This document shows positions 9,135 to 17,384 of a stretch of DNA of 64,000 nucleotides, piece by piece. The notes beneath the pieces were generated by a model. It had not been told where the DNA came from. It did not search any database and saw only the letters and a list, made by a program, of their open reading frames with translations. Position numbers and translations under genes: made by a program. Source of the DNA: Salinisphaera sp. LB1. GTDB taxonomy: Bacteria > Pseudomonadota > Gammaproteobacteria > Nevskiales > Salinisphaeraceae. The stretch is taken from contig NZ_CP029488.1 in assembly GCF_003177035.1 (NCBI RefSeq), forward strand, positions 3,416,501-3,480,500, in the 5' to 3' direction. Numbering within the stretch: the first letter of the stretch is position 1; the number at the start of each line of letters is the position of its first letter.

Positions 9135-9803
9135 TCAATGTGCGGTATCGAGCTGATAACCGACGCCATGGACCGTTCGAATCATCTGTTTTGCGGTGGG
9201 ACGTTCGAGCAGCTGGCGCAGGCGATGAATGTGGCCGCGTAGCGCGGCATCGGATTCAGGCGGGTTGTCGTCCCAGATCTGTTTTTCGATCTGGGCACGC
9301 GTGACCACGCCCGGGCAGGCGCGTACCAGGAGTTCGAGGATGCGGAAGCTGATGGGCGCGAGTTCGACCGGGATCTGCCCGCAATAGACGCTGCGTTGTT
9401 CCAGATCCATGTGCAGCTCGCCCGCGGTGAGCTGCGCGAGCCCCTGGCCGCATTCGGTCATGAGGGCCTTGAGTTGCTCGTGCAGCTCGCGGGGTTCGAC
9501 CGAGCGCAACGCAAACGCATGCGGCCCGCATTCCGCGGGATCGCAGGGGCGCAGAGAGCCCGCGGCGAGTGCGAGCACCGGGGTCCGGCGGCCGGCGGCG
9601 TCCGTAAGCTGCCGGCAGAACGCGTCGACGCCGCAGCGCGGCATTTCGCTGTCCAGCACGACGATGTCGTAACGGTTCATCTCGCACAGTCGCAGCGCGA
9701 GCGCTTCGTCGTCGGCGTAGTCCGGCTCGTCGCCGGCGGCTTCGATGGTGTCCCCGATCTGGGTGGCAAGAGGGATATCGTCTTCGATGATCAATACGTG
9801 CAT
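9135..9803 (-). CDS. OmpR-family response regulator with degenerate receiver
   Basis: Transcription factor of about 222 aa with an N-terminal receiver and a C-terminal winged helix. The acidic pair (EDD, D8/D9) and the phospho-acceptor (VVLDSEMP, D51) are present. The conserved Thr/Ser after strand 4 is Ala (LALAAG, about residue 80). The conserved Lys of strand 5 is Arg (FALRSVEP, about residue 100). The C-terminal domain is intact (ISFRILELLVR, then RGHIHRLRQLLE and TVHGVGYQLD). ATG 9803 gives the canonical MHVLIIEDD start. No histidine kinase is adjacent, so it is an orphan. Signalling by phosphorylation may be altered or absent. Confidence 0.87.
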   Translation of the reverse strand: MHVLIIEDDIPLATQIGDTIEAAGDEPDYADDEALALRLCEMNRYDIVVLDSEMPRCGVDAFCRQLTDAAGRRTPVLALAAGSLRPCDPAECGPHAFALRSVEPRELHEQLKALMTECGQGLAQLTAGELHMDLEQRSVYCGQIPVELAPISFRILELLVRACPGVVTRAQIEKQIWDDNPPESDAALRGHIHRLRQLLERPTAKQMIRTVHGVGYQLDTAH

Positions 9804-9895
9804 TGCCGGGTCCCGAGTCTGTTGTCGTCGATTGGCGGGCATACCGCATCCCAGCGCTATGACAATGATTTAGCGGCAAGGTTTACTCAGGGGCG

Positions 9896-9950
9896 AAAAA
9901 AAAGGGCCGTGTCCCGCCGGCCGGGATGCCGGCCCGGCGTGCGGGCTCGG
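9896..9950 (-). terminator. Intrinsic terminator downstream of gph
   Basis: Read on the minus strand, a long GC-rich hairpin (CGCCGGGCCGG / CCGGCCGGCG with one bulge, outer GGGC/GCCC) is followed by eight T residues (complement of A 9896-9903). It sits about 100 bp past the gph stop and just upstream of the response regulator gene, separating the two transcripts. Confidence 0.75.
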
Positions 9951-10050
9951 CAGCGCCATCGCGGTGCCGATGATCAGCGCTCGCCGATTGCCGCTCGGCT
10001 GATGCACGACGCCTAAGGCAGTCGGGCACAAATCATGCGCGCCGCGCCCG

Positions 10051-10749
10051 TCAAGCGGAACGGCGCAGAGCGGCGATCGCGCCTGGCATTTCGTGCCAAT
10101 GGGTCAGTACGCCGTCCGCGCCGAGTTCGGCGACCGGGGCGGACGCGTAGCCGAATGCCGCGAGTAGCACCGGCAGGCCGGCGGCGTGCCCGGCCTCGCG
10201 GTCGACGCCCATGTCGCCGACATACAGGGCGGCGTCGGCATCGCAGGCCAATGCCGCGAGACAGGCCCGCAGCGGCGCCGGATCGGGCTTGAGTGGGTGA
10301 ACGCCGGCCCCGATCACCACATCGATGTAATGATCCAGGCCGAGATGCGCGATCACGTGCTCGGCGATCCGCTGCGGCTTGTTGGTGCAGACCGCGAGCC
10401 GTCTGCCATCGGCCCGCAGACGAGCGAGCGCCAGCACAGCGCCGTCGAAGACGACGCTGTGCTGGCAGGGACGGTCCTGGTAGCAGGCCGTGAAGGCAGC
10501 TGTGAGCGCGTCGATTTCCGTGCGGGTGGCGGCCACGTCGTGCGCGTCGAGGACACGCTCGATGAGTTTTCGGGCGCCGTCGCCGACGAACCGGCGTGCG
10601 GCGGCGGCGTCGATGACAATCCCGTGGTCCGTGAGTGCCGCGTTGACGGCGGCGGCGATGTCCGGCGCACTGTCGATCAGCGTGCCGTCGAGATCGAAGA
10701 TCACGACCTGTGGCCAGCGGGTGTCGGCGTGCGGGATGGATTGGGTCAT
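10051..10749 (-). CDS. gph: Phosphoglycolate phosphatase-type HAD hydrolase
   Basis: HAD-superfamily phosphatase of about 232 aa, most similar to Gph, which dephosphorylates 2-phosphoglycolate. Motif I is VIFDLDGTLIDS near residue 15, motif II AVCTNKP near 115, and motif IV YVGDMGVD near 170 (the usual GDSxxD with Met in place of Ser). The helical cap domain between motifs I and II is of the Gph type. ATG 10749 precedes MTQSIPHADT; a longer open frame continues upstream but is unsupported. It is divergent from the MATE gene (start 10800), so the two share a 50-bp promoter region. Other small HAD phosphatases such as MupP remain possible. Confidence 0.82.
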   Translation of the reverse strand: MTQSIPHADTRWPQVVIFDLDGTLIDSAPDIAAAVNAALTDHGIVIDAAAARRFVGDGARKLIERVLDAHDVAATRTEIDALTAAFTACYQDRPCQHSVVFDGAVLALARLRADGRRLAVCTNKPQRIAEHVIAHLGLDHYIDVVIGAGVHPLKPDPAPLRACLAALACDADAALYVGDMGVDREAGHAAGLPVLLAAFGYASAPVAELGADGVLTHWHEMPGAIAALRRSA

Positions 10750-10799
10750 GGGCGGAACTCGCAGGCGGTTGGCGGGTGGGCGACAGGTCTTGGCGTAGA

Positions 10800-12206
10800 A
10801 TGATGGCCTGTCTTCATTGTCCGTTCGAGGCCCGCGTGCCGGAAACCGCCTCGCAGGCCAGCCTGTGGTCTCTGCGACGCCAATTGTTCGCCCAGACCTG
10901 GCCGATGGCGATCGGGGTGCTGTCGTTGCTGGGGTTTCAGCTGGTTGACGCCGCCTTCGTCGCACGGCTGGGAACCGGGCCGTTGGCAGCCCAGTCGTTC
11001 ACGTTCCCCGTCACTTTTCTGATGATCGGGATTCAGGTAGGTCTCGGCATCGCGATCGCGGCACTGATATCGCGCGCGATCGGCGCCGGCGAGATCGAGC
11101 GATCGCGGCGCCTGGGTTCGCTGGTGCTGATCGGCGGCAGCCTGACCGTGGGCGTGCTTGCGATCGTGCTCTGGTTCGCCCATGGCATGGTCTTCGCGCA
11201 GCTCGGTGCCAGCGCCGAGAACCTCGACCGGATCGCCCCTTACTGGGCAATCCAGCTCGTGGCGAACTGGTTGTCGGCGCTTTTGTACTTCGGTTACACG
11301 CTGTTTCGGGCACACAACGACACGCGCCTGCCGGGCATGCTGATGGTGCTCACCAGTCTGTGCAATCTGGCGCTGGATCCGCTGATGATCTTCGGCTGGG
11401 GGCCGGTCGGCGGCTTCGGGCTGCCGGGCGCGGCGATCGCGACCATCATCGCGTTTCTGATCGGGTTGTTGATTCTCGCGGCGTGCCTGTGGCGCCAGGA
11501 CTGGCTGTCGAACGCCGGCCTGGTCGAGGAGGCGCGACGTTCGACGCGGCCGTTTGCGGTGATCGCCGGGCCGGCCATGATCAGCCAGCTGATGCCGCCG
11601 CTGGCGGCGATGGTGACGACCGGGCTGGTGGCGACGCTCGGCGATCCGGCGGTCGCCGCCTGGGGGCTGCAGAGCCGGCTGGAGACCATGTCGCTGATGG
11701 TCGTGCTGGGCCTGACCATGTCGCTGCCGCCATGGCTGGGGCATTGCTACGGCGCCGGCAACTGGCCGCGCATCCGGGCGCTGACGCATATTGCGTTTCA
11801 GGCGGTGCTGATCTGGCAGTTGCTTTTCGGCATGGCCATGGCGTTGGCCGCGCCCTGGGTGGCGGCGGCATTGGCCGGCAGCGCCGCGGTCCAGCATGAC
11901 CTGGTACAGCTCATCCGTTTCATGCTGCCGAGCTATGCGCTGCTGGGTGTCTGCATGATCGTGGTCTCGGCCTCGAACGCGCTCGGCTGGCCGGTGCGGG
12001 CCATGCTCATCTCGTTCGCACGCCTGTTTGTCTGCTACCTGCCTTGCGTGGCCATCGGCGTATTCGCATCCAGCATGACCACGACGGCGATCGGCGCGCT
12101 GGCGGGCAACGTCCTCGCCGGCTCGATGGCATGGTTGCTATTTCGCGCCAGTCTGGCGCGCGTGGACGATTACGGCCGGGCCATGAGCAGAAGGGCGCGG
12201 GCATGA
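10800..12206 (+). CDS. MATE-family multidrug/metabolite efflux protein
   Basis: Integral inner-membrane antiporter of about 468 aa. It has the hydrophobic profile of 12 helices and MATE-typical segments (the QLVDAAFVARLGTGPLAA stretch in helix 2, then GLGIAIAALISRAIGAG). The internal repeat appears as a second half beginning around LMPPLAAMVTTGLVATLG. Family members exchange cationic compounds for Na+ or H+; the substrate cannot be read from sequence. The stop overlaps the next ATG (ATGA), so it is coupled to the MmcB-like gene. Two adjacent ATG codons (10800, 10803) are possible starts. Confidence 0.88.
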   Translation: MMACLHCPFEARVPETASQASLWSLRRQLFAQTWPMAIGVLSLLGFQLVDAAFVARLGTGPLAAQSFTFPVTFLMIGIQVGLGIAIAALISRAIGAGEIERSRRLGSLVLIGGSLTVGVLAIVLWFAHGMVFAQLGASAENLDRIAPYWAIQLVANWLSALLYFGYTLFRAHNDTRLPGMLMVLTSLCNLALDPLMIFGWGPVGGFGLPGAAIATIIAFLIGLLILAACLWRQDWLSNAGLVEEARRSTRPFAVIAGPAMISQLMPPLAAMVTTGLVATLGDPAVAAWGLQSRLETMSLMVVLGLTMSLPPWLGHCYGAGNWPRIRALTHIAFQAVLIWQLLFGMAMALAAPWVAAALAGSAAVQHDLVQLIRFMLPSYALLGVCMIVVSASNALGWPVRAMLISFARLFVCYLPCVAIGVFASSMTTTAIGALAGNVLAGSMAWLLFRASLARVDDYGRAMSRRARA

Positions 12207-12907
12207 GCACGCGAAACGAAGCCGAACCGGCGCCGTCGCCGCTGCCGCGCCGGCATGCGGCTCGGTTGCGTCATTACTGGGGCTCGCAGGGCTGGGCGTG
12301 TCACGACAACATCGATATCGACCTGCTGCGGTGGTGTCTGGTCCATGAGCAGGCGGGCCGGGACAGTGCCAGCCGGTTCGCCTTGACCGAAGCAGGACGC
12401 GCCGCGCTCGGCGCCGGGCTCAAGCGCAACCGGAGTGCCCGCGACGCCCACAGCGAGGCCACGACCGCGGTGGCCAGCCATCTGGCTTCGATCGGGCGAT
12501 TGGTGTTCACTGAACTCTCGGTGCGTACCGAACACGAAGGGCGCTGGCGCGCCTGCAAGCCGGATGTGTTTTCGTTGGTGCGCGGCCTGCGCGCCGACCA
12601 TCTCGCACCGCAGGTACACGAGATCAAGGTTCGGCGCGCCGATCTGCTCTGCGAACTGCGGGCGGCCAAGATCGAACGCTATCGCGAACTCGCGGCCTCG
12701 ATCTATCTGGTGATCGCGGAGGGCATCGCCGAACCCGGGGAAATCCCCGCCGACTATGGCGTGGCCGTGTATTCGCCCGACGCGCGGGTTCGGATCGCCC
12801 GCCCCGCGCCGATCGGCGATTACACGCTCGAGACCCGCCACTGGATGGCGCTCGCCAGAGCCACGCCGTTTACGACTGAGACGGCGACGGCGCAGCTGTC
12901 GTTGTAG
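12203..12907 (+). CDS. MmcB-like putative PD-(D/E)XK nuclease-fold protein
   Basis: Protein of about 234 aa of uncertain function. The central part has KPDVFSLVRG followed by VHEIKVRRADLL and then a Lys/Tyr-rich helix (KIERYRELAASIYLVI). This D...ExK arrangement resembles the PD-(D/E)XK fold of MmcB-like DNA repair proteins (PF06319). The first 90 residues carry a short wHTH-like, Arg/Ala-rich segment (YWGSQGWACHDNIDIDLLRW). It starts inside the stop of the MATE gene, and its last 38 bp overlap the convergent SRPBCC gene. The nuclease assignment is an inference from the motif spacing. Confidence 0.6.
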   Translation: MSTRNEAEPAPSPLPRRHAARLRHYWGSQGWACHDNIDIDLLRWCLVHEQAGRDSASRFALTEAGRAALGAGLKRNRSARDAHSEATTAVASHLASIGRLVFTELSVRTEHEGRWRACKPDVFSLVRGLRADHLAPQVHEIKVRRADLLCELRAAKIERYRELAASIYLVIAEGIAEPGEIPADYGVAVYSPDARVRIARPAPIGDYTLETRHWMALARATPFTTETATAQLSL

Positions 12908-13460
12908 AACCGGCGGTGTTCGGCTTTGAAGCGCCGCTGCGGGTGCCGAGCATGGCCTTGACATGGGCCAGCGCCTGCGTGATTCGATGCTTGACCATGG
13001 CCCGCACTTTCCCGGGCACCGCGCCGGCGGCGGGCTGGAAGCGGGCCTGCCAGATCAGCCGTGAGCCCGAGGCAGTGGCCTCGACCTCGACCCGGTCGCG
13101 ATAGTGTCGTAGCGGCATATCGGTATGGATCATGCGGGTGGCGAACATGCGTTTGTCGGCGTTCCAGGCGGTCAGCGTATCGTCGATGGTGCTGCCATCC
13201 GCCGTGGTCATGTGGCGTTTGGCCCCGGGCTTGTTGTTCTTGCCGTGCGTGAGCGTGGTGCTTGTGATGAACGGGTCCCAGACACTCGGTGCATCGTAAT
13301 CGCGCACGGTGGACCACACGATGTCCGGCGCTGCGGCGATCGTGACGCTGTCGCTTTCATGCAACGTCGGCGTCGGCTTGGATCCGGCGTCGGACCCGGC
13401 GGCAAGAGCGCTGCCGGCTATCAGGGGCAGCAGTAATAGTGCCGTAGTTTTATGTTTCAT
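12870..13460 (-). CDS. Exported SRPBCC (START/Bet v1-like) domain protein
   Basis: Periplasmic or secreted protein of about 196 aa. The signal peptide is MKHKTTALLLLPLIAGSALA with cleavage near residue 20. The body follows the polyketide-cyclase/SRPBCC pattern: an initial strand (SVTIAAAPDIVWSTVRDYD), then WDPFITS, the strand RDRVEVEATASGSRLIW, and a long C-terminal helix (AMVKHRITQALAHVKAML). Such folds bind hydrophobic ligands. A strong ribosome site (GGAGGTCAC) precedes the ATG. The Ser/Thr/Pro tail overlaps the 3' end of the convergent MmcB-like gene. The ligand is unknown. Confidence 0.8.
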   Translation of the reverse strand: MKHKTTALLLLPLIAGSALAAGSDAGSKPTPTLHESDSVTIAAAPDIVWSTVRDYDAPSVWDPFITSTTLTHGKNNKPGAKRHMTTADGSTIDDTLTAWNADKRMFATRMIHTDMPLRHYRDRVEVEATASGSRLIWQARFQPAAGAVPGKVRAMVKHRITQALAHVKAMLGTRSGASKPNTAGSTTTAAPSPSQS

Positions 13461-13576
13461 GTGACCTCCATGCGGCGGCTTGGCAACTCTGGGATCGTTG
13501 CAGACGACAAAGGTTCCTGACGCGCTGCTTGCGTTACGTTTAGTATCGGCGCTTCGCCCATCAATCGCTGCCCTCG

Positions 13577-14200
13577 ATGACCGCTTCGTCTGCCGTTTTC
13601 ACCCACTCCGGATTCAAATCCCTGCGCTGGCTCGTCGTGCTTGTGCTCGTCGGCCTGCTGGCCGGCTGTGGGGTGAACACCATCCCGCGTGACAACCAGG
13701 CGGTCAAAGCCGCATGGGCCCAGGTGCAGAACGAGTACCAGCGCCGCGCGGATCTGATCCCGAATCTGGTATCCACGGTCAAGGGCTACGCCAAGCATGA
13801 GCGGGACACACTCACCGCAGTCACCCAGGCGCGGGCCAAGGCCACGTCGATCCAGGTCGATGCCAGTACCATCGACAACCCCGACAAGCTCAAGCGCTAT
13901 CTGTCGGCCCAGAATCAGCTGTCGGGGGCACTGGGCCGGCTGCTCGCGGTGTCCGAGCGCTATCCGGATCTGAAATCGAACCAGAATTTTCTGGCGCTGC
14001 AGTCGCAGCTCGAGGGCACGGAAAACCGCATCGCCGTCGCGCGGCGCGATTACATCCAGGCGGTACAGAAATACAATACCGATCTGGTGACCTTCCCGGG
14101 CCGGATCTGGCATTGGCTGCTGTATAGCGACATGAAGCCGCACGCCAATTTCAAGGCCTCGTCGCCGAACGCGGCGCAGGCGCCCAAGGTGTCGTTCTGA
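13577..14200 (+). CDS. lemA: LemA family lipoprotein
   Basis: LemA-type protein of 207 aa with one N-terminal membrane segment and a lipobox (LLAGC near residue 32), so probably a lipoprotein. The LemA core is clear: AAWAQVQNEYQRRADLIPNL, then VKGYAKHE and the coiled ENRIAVARRDYIQAVQKYN, ending in FPGRIW. LemA proteins commonly accompany TPM-domain proteins in envelope-stress clusters; the biochemical role is unresolved. Its TGA shares one base with the ATG of the next TPM gene, the first member of a tight three-gene operon. Confidence 0.92.
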   Translation: MTASSAVFTHSGFKSLRWLVVLVLVGLLAGCGVNTIPRDNQAVKAAWAQVQNEYQRRADLIPNLVSTVKGYAKHERDTLTAVTQARAKATSIQVDASTIDNPDKLKRYLSAQNQLSGALGRLLAVSERYPDLKSNQNFLALQSQLEGTENRIAVARRDYIQAVQKYNTDLVTFPGRIWHWLLYSDMKPHANFKASSPNAAQAPKVSF

Positions 14201-15003
14201 TGCGGCCTGGCCTGCGCCGGGCGTTTGTTGCCCTGGTCGCGCTGGCGTTGATCGCGATCGCCTGTGTCGCCGACGCCAAACCGGATTTCCCCAAGCTGAC
14301 CGGCCGGGTGGTGGACGACGCGCACATGCTCTCGCCGGCCGCGGAGACGCGGCTCACGCGCATGCTGGCCGCCCTCGAACAGGCCAACGGCGATCAGGTC
14401 GTCGTGGTCACGCTGCCCGATCTCGGCGGCGACTCGATCGAGACCTATGGCTACCAGCTCGGCCGCGCCTGGGGTATCGGGCAGAAGAAAAAGAACAACG
14501 GCGCGCTGTTGATCATCGCCAAGAAAGAGCATGCGATCCGGATCGAGGTCGGCTACGGCCTGGAAGGGCAGCTGACCGACGCCAAGTCCTCGGTGATCAT
14601 CCATCAGGTCATCGAGCCCGCCTTCAAGAAGGGCAATTTCGACGCCGGCGTGCTTCAGGGCACGGCCGCCATCGTCCAGCTGCTCGGCGGTAAGCCGCCG
14701 TCCGAGCTGGTGCAGCAGGCCTCGCAGGCGATGCAGCATCAGCAGCACGAACAACGGCGACCGTCGCTGGGGCATACGCTGATGTTCTTTGTGCTCATCA
14801 TCGCCATTGTCGCGCTGTTCGGCGGGGGCGGCGGCGGTCGTGGCGGACGCCGGCGCCGCGGTGGCTTCATGCCGTGGTTCATCCCCATGGGCGGAGGATT
14901 CGGTGGAGGTGCCGGTGGTTTTGGTGGCGGCGGCCTCGGCGGGGGCGGATTCTCCGGCGGTGGTGGCGGCTTCGGGGGCGGTGGCGCCTCGGGAGGTTGG
15001 TAA
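14200..15003 (+). CDS. TPM-domain membrane protein with Gly-rich tail (YgcG-like)
   Basis: Exported 267-aa protein. A signal peptide or anchor (VALVALALIAIACVADA) is followed by a TPM domain (RVVDDAHMLSPAAETRL, then GDQVVVVTLPDLGG and IRIEVGYGLEGQLTD). A membrane helix lies at about 190-208 (LMFFVLIIAIVALFGG). The last 60 residues are almost entirely Gly/Phe/Arg. This is the standard architecture of YgcG/Psb32-type proteins; some TPM domains have acid phosphatase activity, and here function is unknown. It is operonic with lemA (1-bp overlap) and the following TPM gene (3-bp gap). Confidence 0.9.
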   Translation: MRPGLRRAFVALVALALIAIACVADAKPDFPKLTGRVVDDAHMLSPAAETRLTRMLAALEQANGDQVVVVTLPDLGGDSIETYGYQLGRAWGIGQKKKNNGALLIIAKKEHAIRIEVGYGLEGQLTDAKSSVIIHQVIEPAFKKGNFDAGVLQGTAAIVQLLGGKPPSELVQQASQAMQHQQHEQRRPSLGHTLMFFVLIIAIVALFGGGGGGRGGRRRRGGFMPWFIPMGGGFGGGAGGFGGGGLGGGGFSGGGGGFGGGGASGGW

Positions 15004-15006
15004 GCG

Positions 15007-15624
15007 ATGACGGTTTTCAACGAACGGGCACGCGAGGCGGTGGCCGAGGCCATCAATCGAATCGAGCGCGATACCGATGCCGAAGTGGTGACCGTGGTCG
15101 CGCGCCAGGCCGATGAATATCGCTGGGTGGGCCTGTTCTGGGCTGCGCTGGCCGCGCTCATGCTGCCGGGGCTGGTCGTTTTCTTCCCGGCATGGTTCGA
15201 CGTGCGCACGCTGCTGCTGATCCAGTGGGGCGTGTTCGTCGTGCTCGGCGCGATCTTTCAGCTGCCGGCGGTCACGCCGCGCCTGGTGCCCAGGGGCCTG
15301 CGGCATGCGCGCGCCGCGGCACTGGCTCGCAGCCAGTTTCTCGAGCAGAGCCTGCATCGCACGGAGGCGGCCACGGGCGTACTCATCTTCGTCGCCGAGG
15401 CCGAGCGCTATGTGGAAATTCTCACCGACCACGGCGTAGCGGCAAGAATCGACGATGCCGCCTGGTCGGCGATCATCGAGCGCTTTACCGCGCGCGTCGC
15501 GGCGGGCGAGACCGAGGCGGGGTTCGTCGAGTGCGTGGAAGCCTGTGGTGCCCGTCTCGCCGAGGCCGTGCCGGCCACGCATGCACGCAACGAGCTGCCC
15601 AACCGCCTGGTGGTTCTGGACTGA
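15007..15624 (+). CDS. Second TPM-domain membrane protein
   Basis: Protein of 205 aa with a split TPM-type domain. An N-terminal part (IERDTDAEVVTVVARQADEY) precedes two hydrophobic membrane segments (about 40-60 and 68-85). The remainder of the domain follows (TGVLIFVAEAERYVEILTD, then AAGETEAGFVECVEACGARL). There is no signal peptide; the membrane hairpin interrupts the domain, so its topology differs from that of the upstream paralogue. It is the third gene of the lemA operon, starting three bases after the previous stop. A short gap with a ribosome site separates it from purE. Confidence 0.82.
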   Translation: MTVFNERAREAVAEAINRIERDTDAEVVTVVARQADEYRWVGLFWAALAALMLPGLVVFFPAWFDVRTLLLIQWGVFVVLGAIFQLPAVTPRLVPRGLRHARAAALARSQFLEQSLHRTEAATGVLIFVAEAERYVEILTDHGVAARIDDAAWSAIIERFTARVAAGETEAGFVECVEACGARLAEAVPATHARNELPNRLVVLD

Positions 15625-15719
15625 GAAAGGCGCGGGTCCGTCATTGGTCGTAGGACGGAACACGGGGCGCCTTTGTTGCTAGACTAGACCGCTTTTCTGC
15701 GACCCGCAGGGGGCACGAA

Positions 15720-16211
15720 ATGGCCGAAGACAAGCCGCTCGTCGGCGTGATCATGGGCAGCACGTCCGATTGGGACACCATGCGCCATGCGCACGAGATG
15801 CTCGATCGTTTCGAGATCCCGCACGAGTGCCGTGTGGTTTCGGCCCATCGAACGCCGGATCTGATGCGTGAATACGCCACCACGGCCGAAGACCGGGGCC
15901 TGGAGGTGATCATCGCTGGTGCCGGCGGGGCGGCGCACCTGCCGGGCATGGTGGCCGCCCAGACGCTGCTTCCCGTGCTTGGCGTGCCGGTCAAGAGCCG
16001 GGCGCTGCAGGGCATCGATTCCCTGTTGTCGATCGTGCAGATGCCGGGCGGCGTACCGACGGCCACCTTCGCCATCGGCGACTCCGGCGCCAAGAACGCC
16101 GCGCTTTTTGCCGTCGCCCAGCTGGCCACCCGCCGCGAGCCGCTACGCCGCGCGCTGGCCGATTTCCGGGCCGCACAGGCCGAAAAAGTTCGAAACGAGA
16201 CCTTGTCATGA
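15720..16211 (+). CDS. purE: N5-carboxyaminoimidazole ribonucleotide mutase
   Basis: Class I PurE, 163 aa, converting N5-CAIR to CAIR in purine synthesis. Family signatures are [12 protein letters not shown] near residue 10, VVSAHRTPD near residue 40 (catalytic His) and [12 protein letters not shown] near 70. A strong ribosome site (AGGGGG) lies seven bases upstream of ATG 15720. The stop overlaps the purK start by 4 bp (ATGA). The pair carries out the two-step ATP-dependent route from AIR to CAIR. Confidence 0.97.
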   Translation: MAEDKPLVGVIMGSTSDWDTMRHAHEMLDRFEIPHECRVVSAHRTPDLMREYATTAEDRGLEVIIAGAGGAAHLPGMVAAQTLLPVLGVPVKSRALQGIDSLLSIVQMPGGVPTATFAIGDSGAKNAALFAVAQLATRREPLRRALADFRAAQAEKVRNETLS

Positions 16212-17371
16212 CGCGATCCAGTGGTTTTCGTTCCACCATTGCTCCCGGATCGACTTTGGGCGTGCTCGGCAGCGGTCAGCTCGGGCGCATGTTCGCGCTT
16301 TCGGCGCGCCGCATGGGCTATCGCGTGCATACCTTCTCACCGGGCGACGATACGCCGATGGGCCAGGTCGCCGATCGCGAGGCGGTGGGCGATTACCAGG
16401 ATCTGGACGCCGTGGCGGAATTCGCTTCGCGCGTCGATGTGGTGACCTTCGAATTCGAGAATGTGCCGTTCGAGGCCGCCGCGACGGCCGCCGAGTACGT
16501 CCCGGTGCGCCCGGACGGCCGGGTGCTGCATATCGCGCAGCATCGCCAGCGCGAGAAGGATTTCCTGCATGGGGCGGGCTTTCCCACCGCGCCGTTCGAA
16601 CACGTGCCCGATCGCGCCACGCTGACCGGGGCGATCGAGCGCCTGGGCACGCCGTGCGTGCTCAAGACTGCCGGCTTCGGCTACGACGGCAAGGGCCAGT
16701 ACGTGATCAAGTCGCCCGACGAGGCCGATACGGCGTGGGCGGCGATCGGGGCCGGCGAGGCGGTGCTGGAAGGCTTCGTCGATTTCGACAGCGAGGTCTC
16801 GGTGATTGCCGCGCGCGGCGCGGACGGCGCATTCGCCCATTACGGCGTGGTCGAGAACCGGCACCGCGATCATATTCTGGATGTCTCCATCCCGGACGCG
16901 GTGCTCGATCCGGCGGTGGCCGACGAGGCGATACGGATTGCGCGCGGTGTCTTGGAGGCGCTGGATGTGGTCGGCGTGCTGTGCGTGGAGTTCTTCCTCG
17001 GCCGTGACGGCACCCTGCGCGTGAACGAACTGGCGCCGCGCCCGCACAACTCCGGGCATTTTTCGTTCGATGCCTGTGCCACCAGTCAGTTCGAGCAGCA
17101 GCTGCGCAGTGTCTGTGGCCTGCCGTTGGGCGACACCGCGCGGCTGGCCCCGTCGGCGATGGTGAACCTGCTGGGCGATCTCTGGCAGGACGGCACCCCG
17201 GACTGGACGGCGGCGTTGGCCGATCCGGCACTCAAGCTGCATCTCTACGGCAAGGGCGAAGCCCGCCCGGGCCGCAAGATGGGGCATATGACGGTATTCG
17301 GCGACGACCGTGAGGATGCGGCGCGGCGCGCAGTCGCAGCCCGGGATCGCCTCCTGCGGTCGAGTGCTTGA
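16208..17371 (+). CDS. purK: N5-carboxyaminoimidazole ribonucleotide synthase
   Basis: ATP-grasp enzyme of 387 aa that carboxylates AIR with bicarbonate and ATP to give N5-CAIR. The N-terminal dinucleotide-like motif is [14 protein letters not shown]. The ATP-grasp core shows [14 protein letters not shown], the adenine-binding loop region ([13 protein letters not shown]) and the metal-binding stretch [13 protein letters not shown]. It is translationally coupled to purE. An unrelated FUSC gene follows after 13 bp, possibly on the same transcript. Confidence 0.97.
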   Translation: MTRSSGFRSTIAPGSTLGVLGSGQLGRMFALSARRMGYRVHTFSPGDDTPMGQVADREAVGDYQDLDAVAEFASRVDVVTFEFENVPFEAAATAAEYVPVRPDGRVLHIAQHRQREKDFLHGAGFPTAPFEHVPDRATLTGAIERLGTPCVLKTAGFGYDGKGQYVIKSPDEADTAWAAIGAGEAVLEGFVDFDSEVSVIAARGADGAFAHYGVVENRHRDHILDVSIPDAVLDPAVADEAIRIARGVLEALDVVGVLCVEFFLGRDGTLRVNELAPRPHNSGHFSFDACATSQFEQQLRSVCGLPLGDTARLAPSAMVNLLGDLWQDGTPDWTAALADPALKLHLYGKGEARPGRKMGHMTVFGDDREDAARRAVAARDRLLRSSA

Positions 17372-17384
17372 GCCACGGAGCGCC

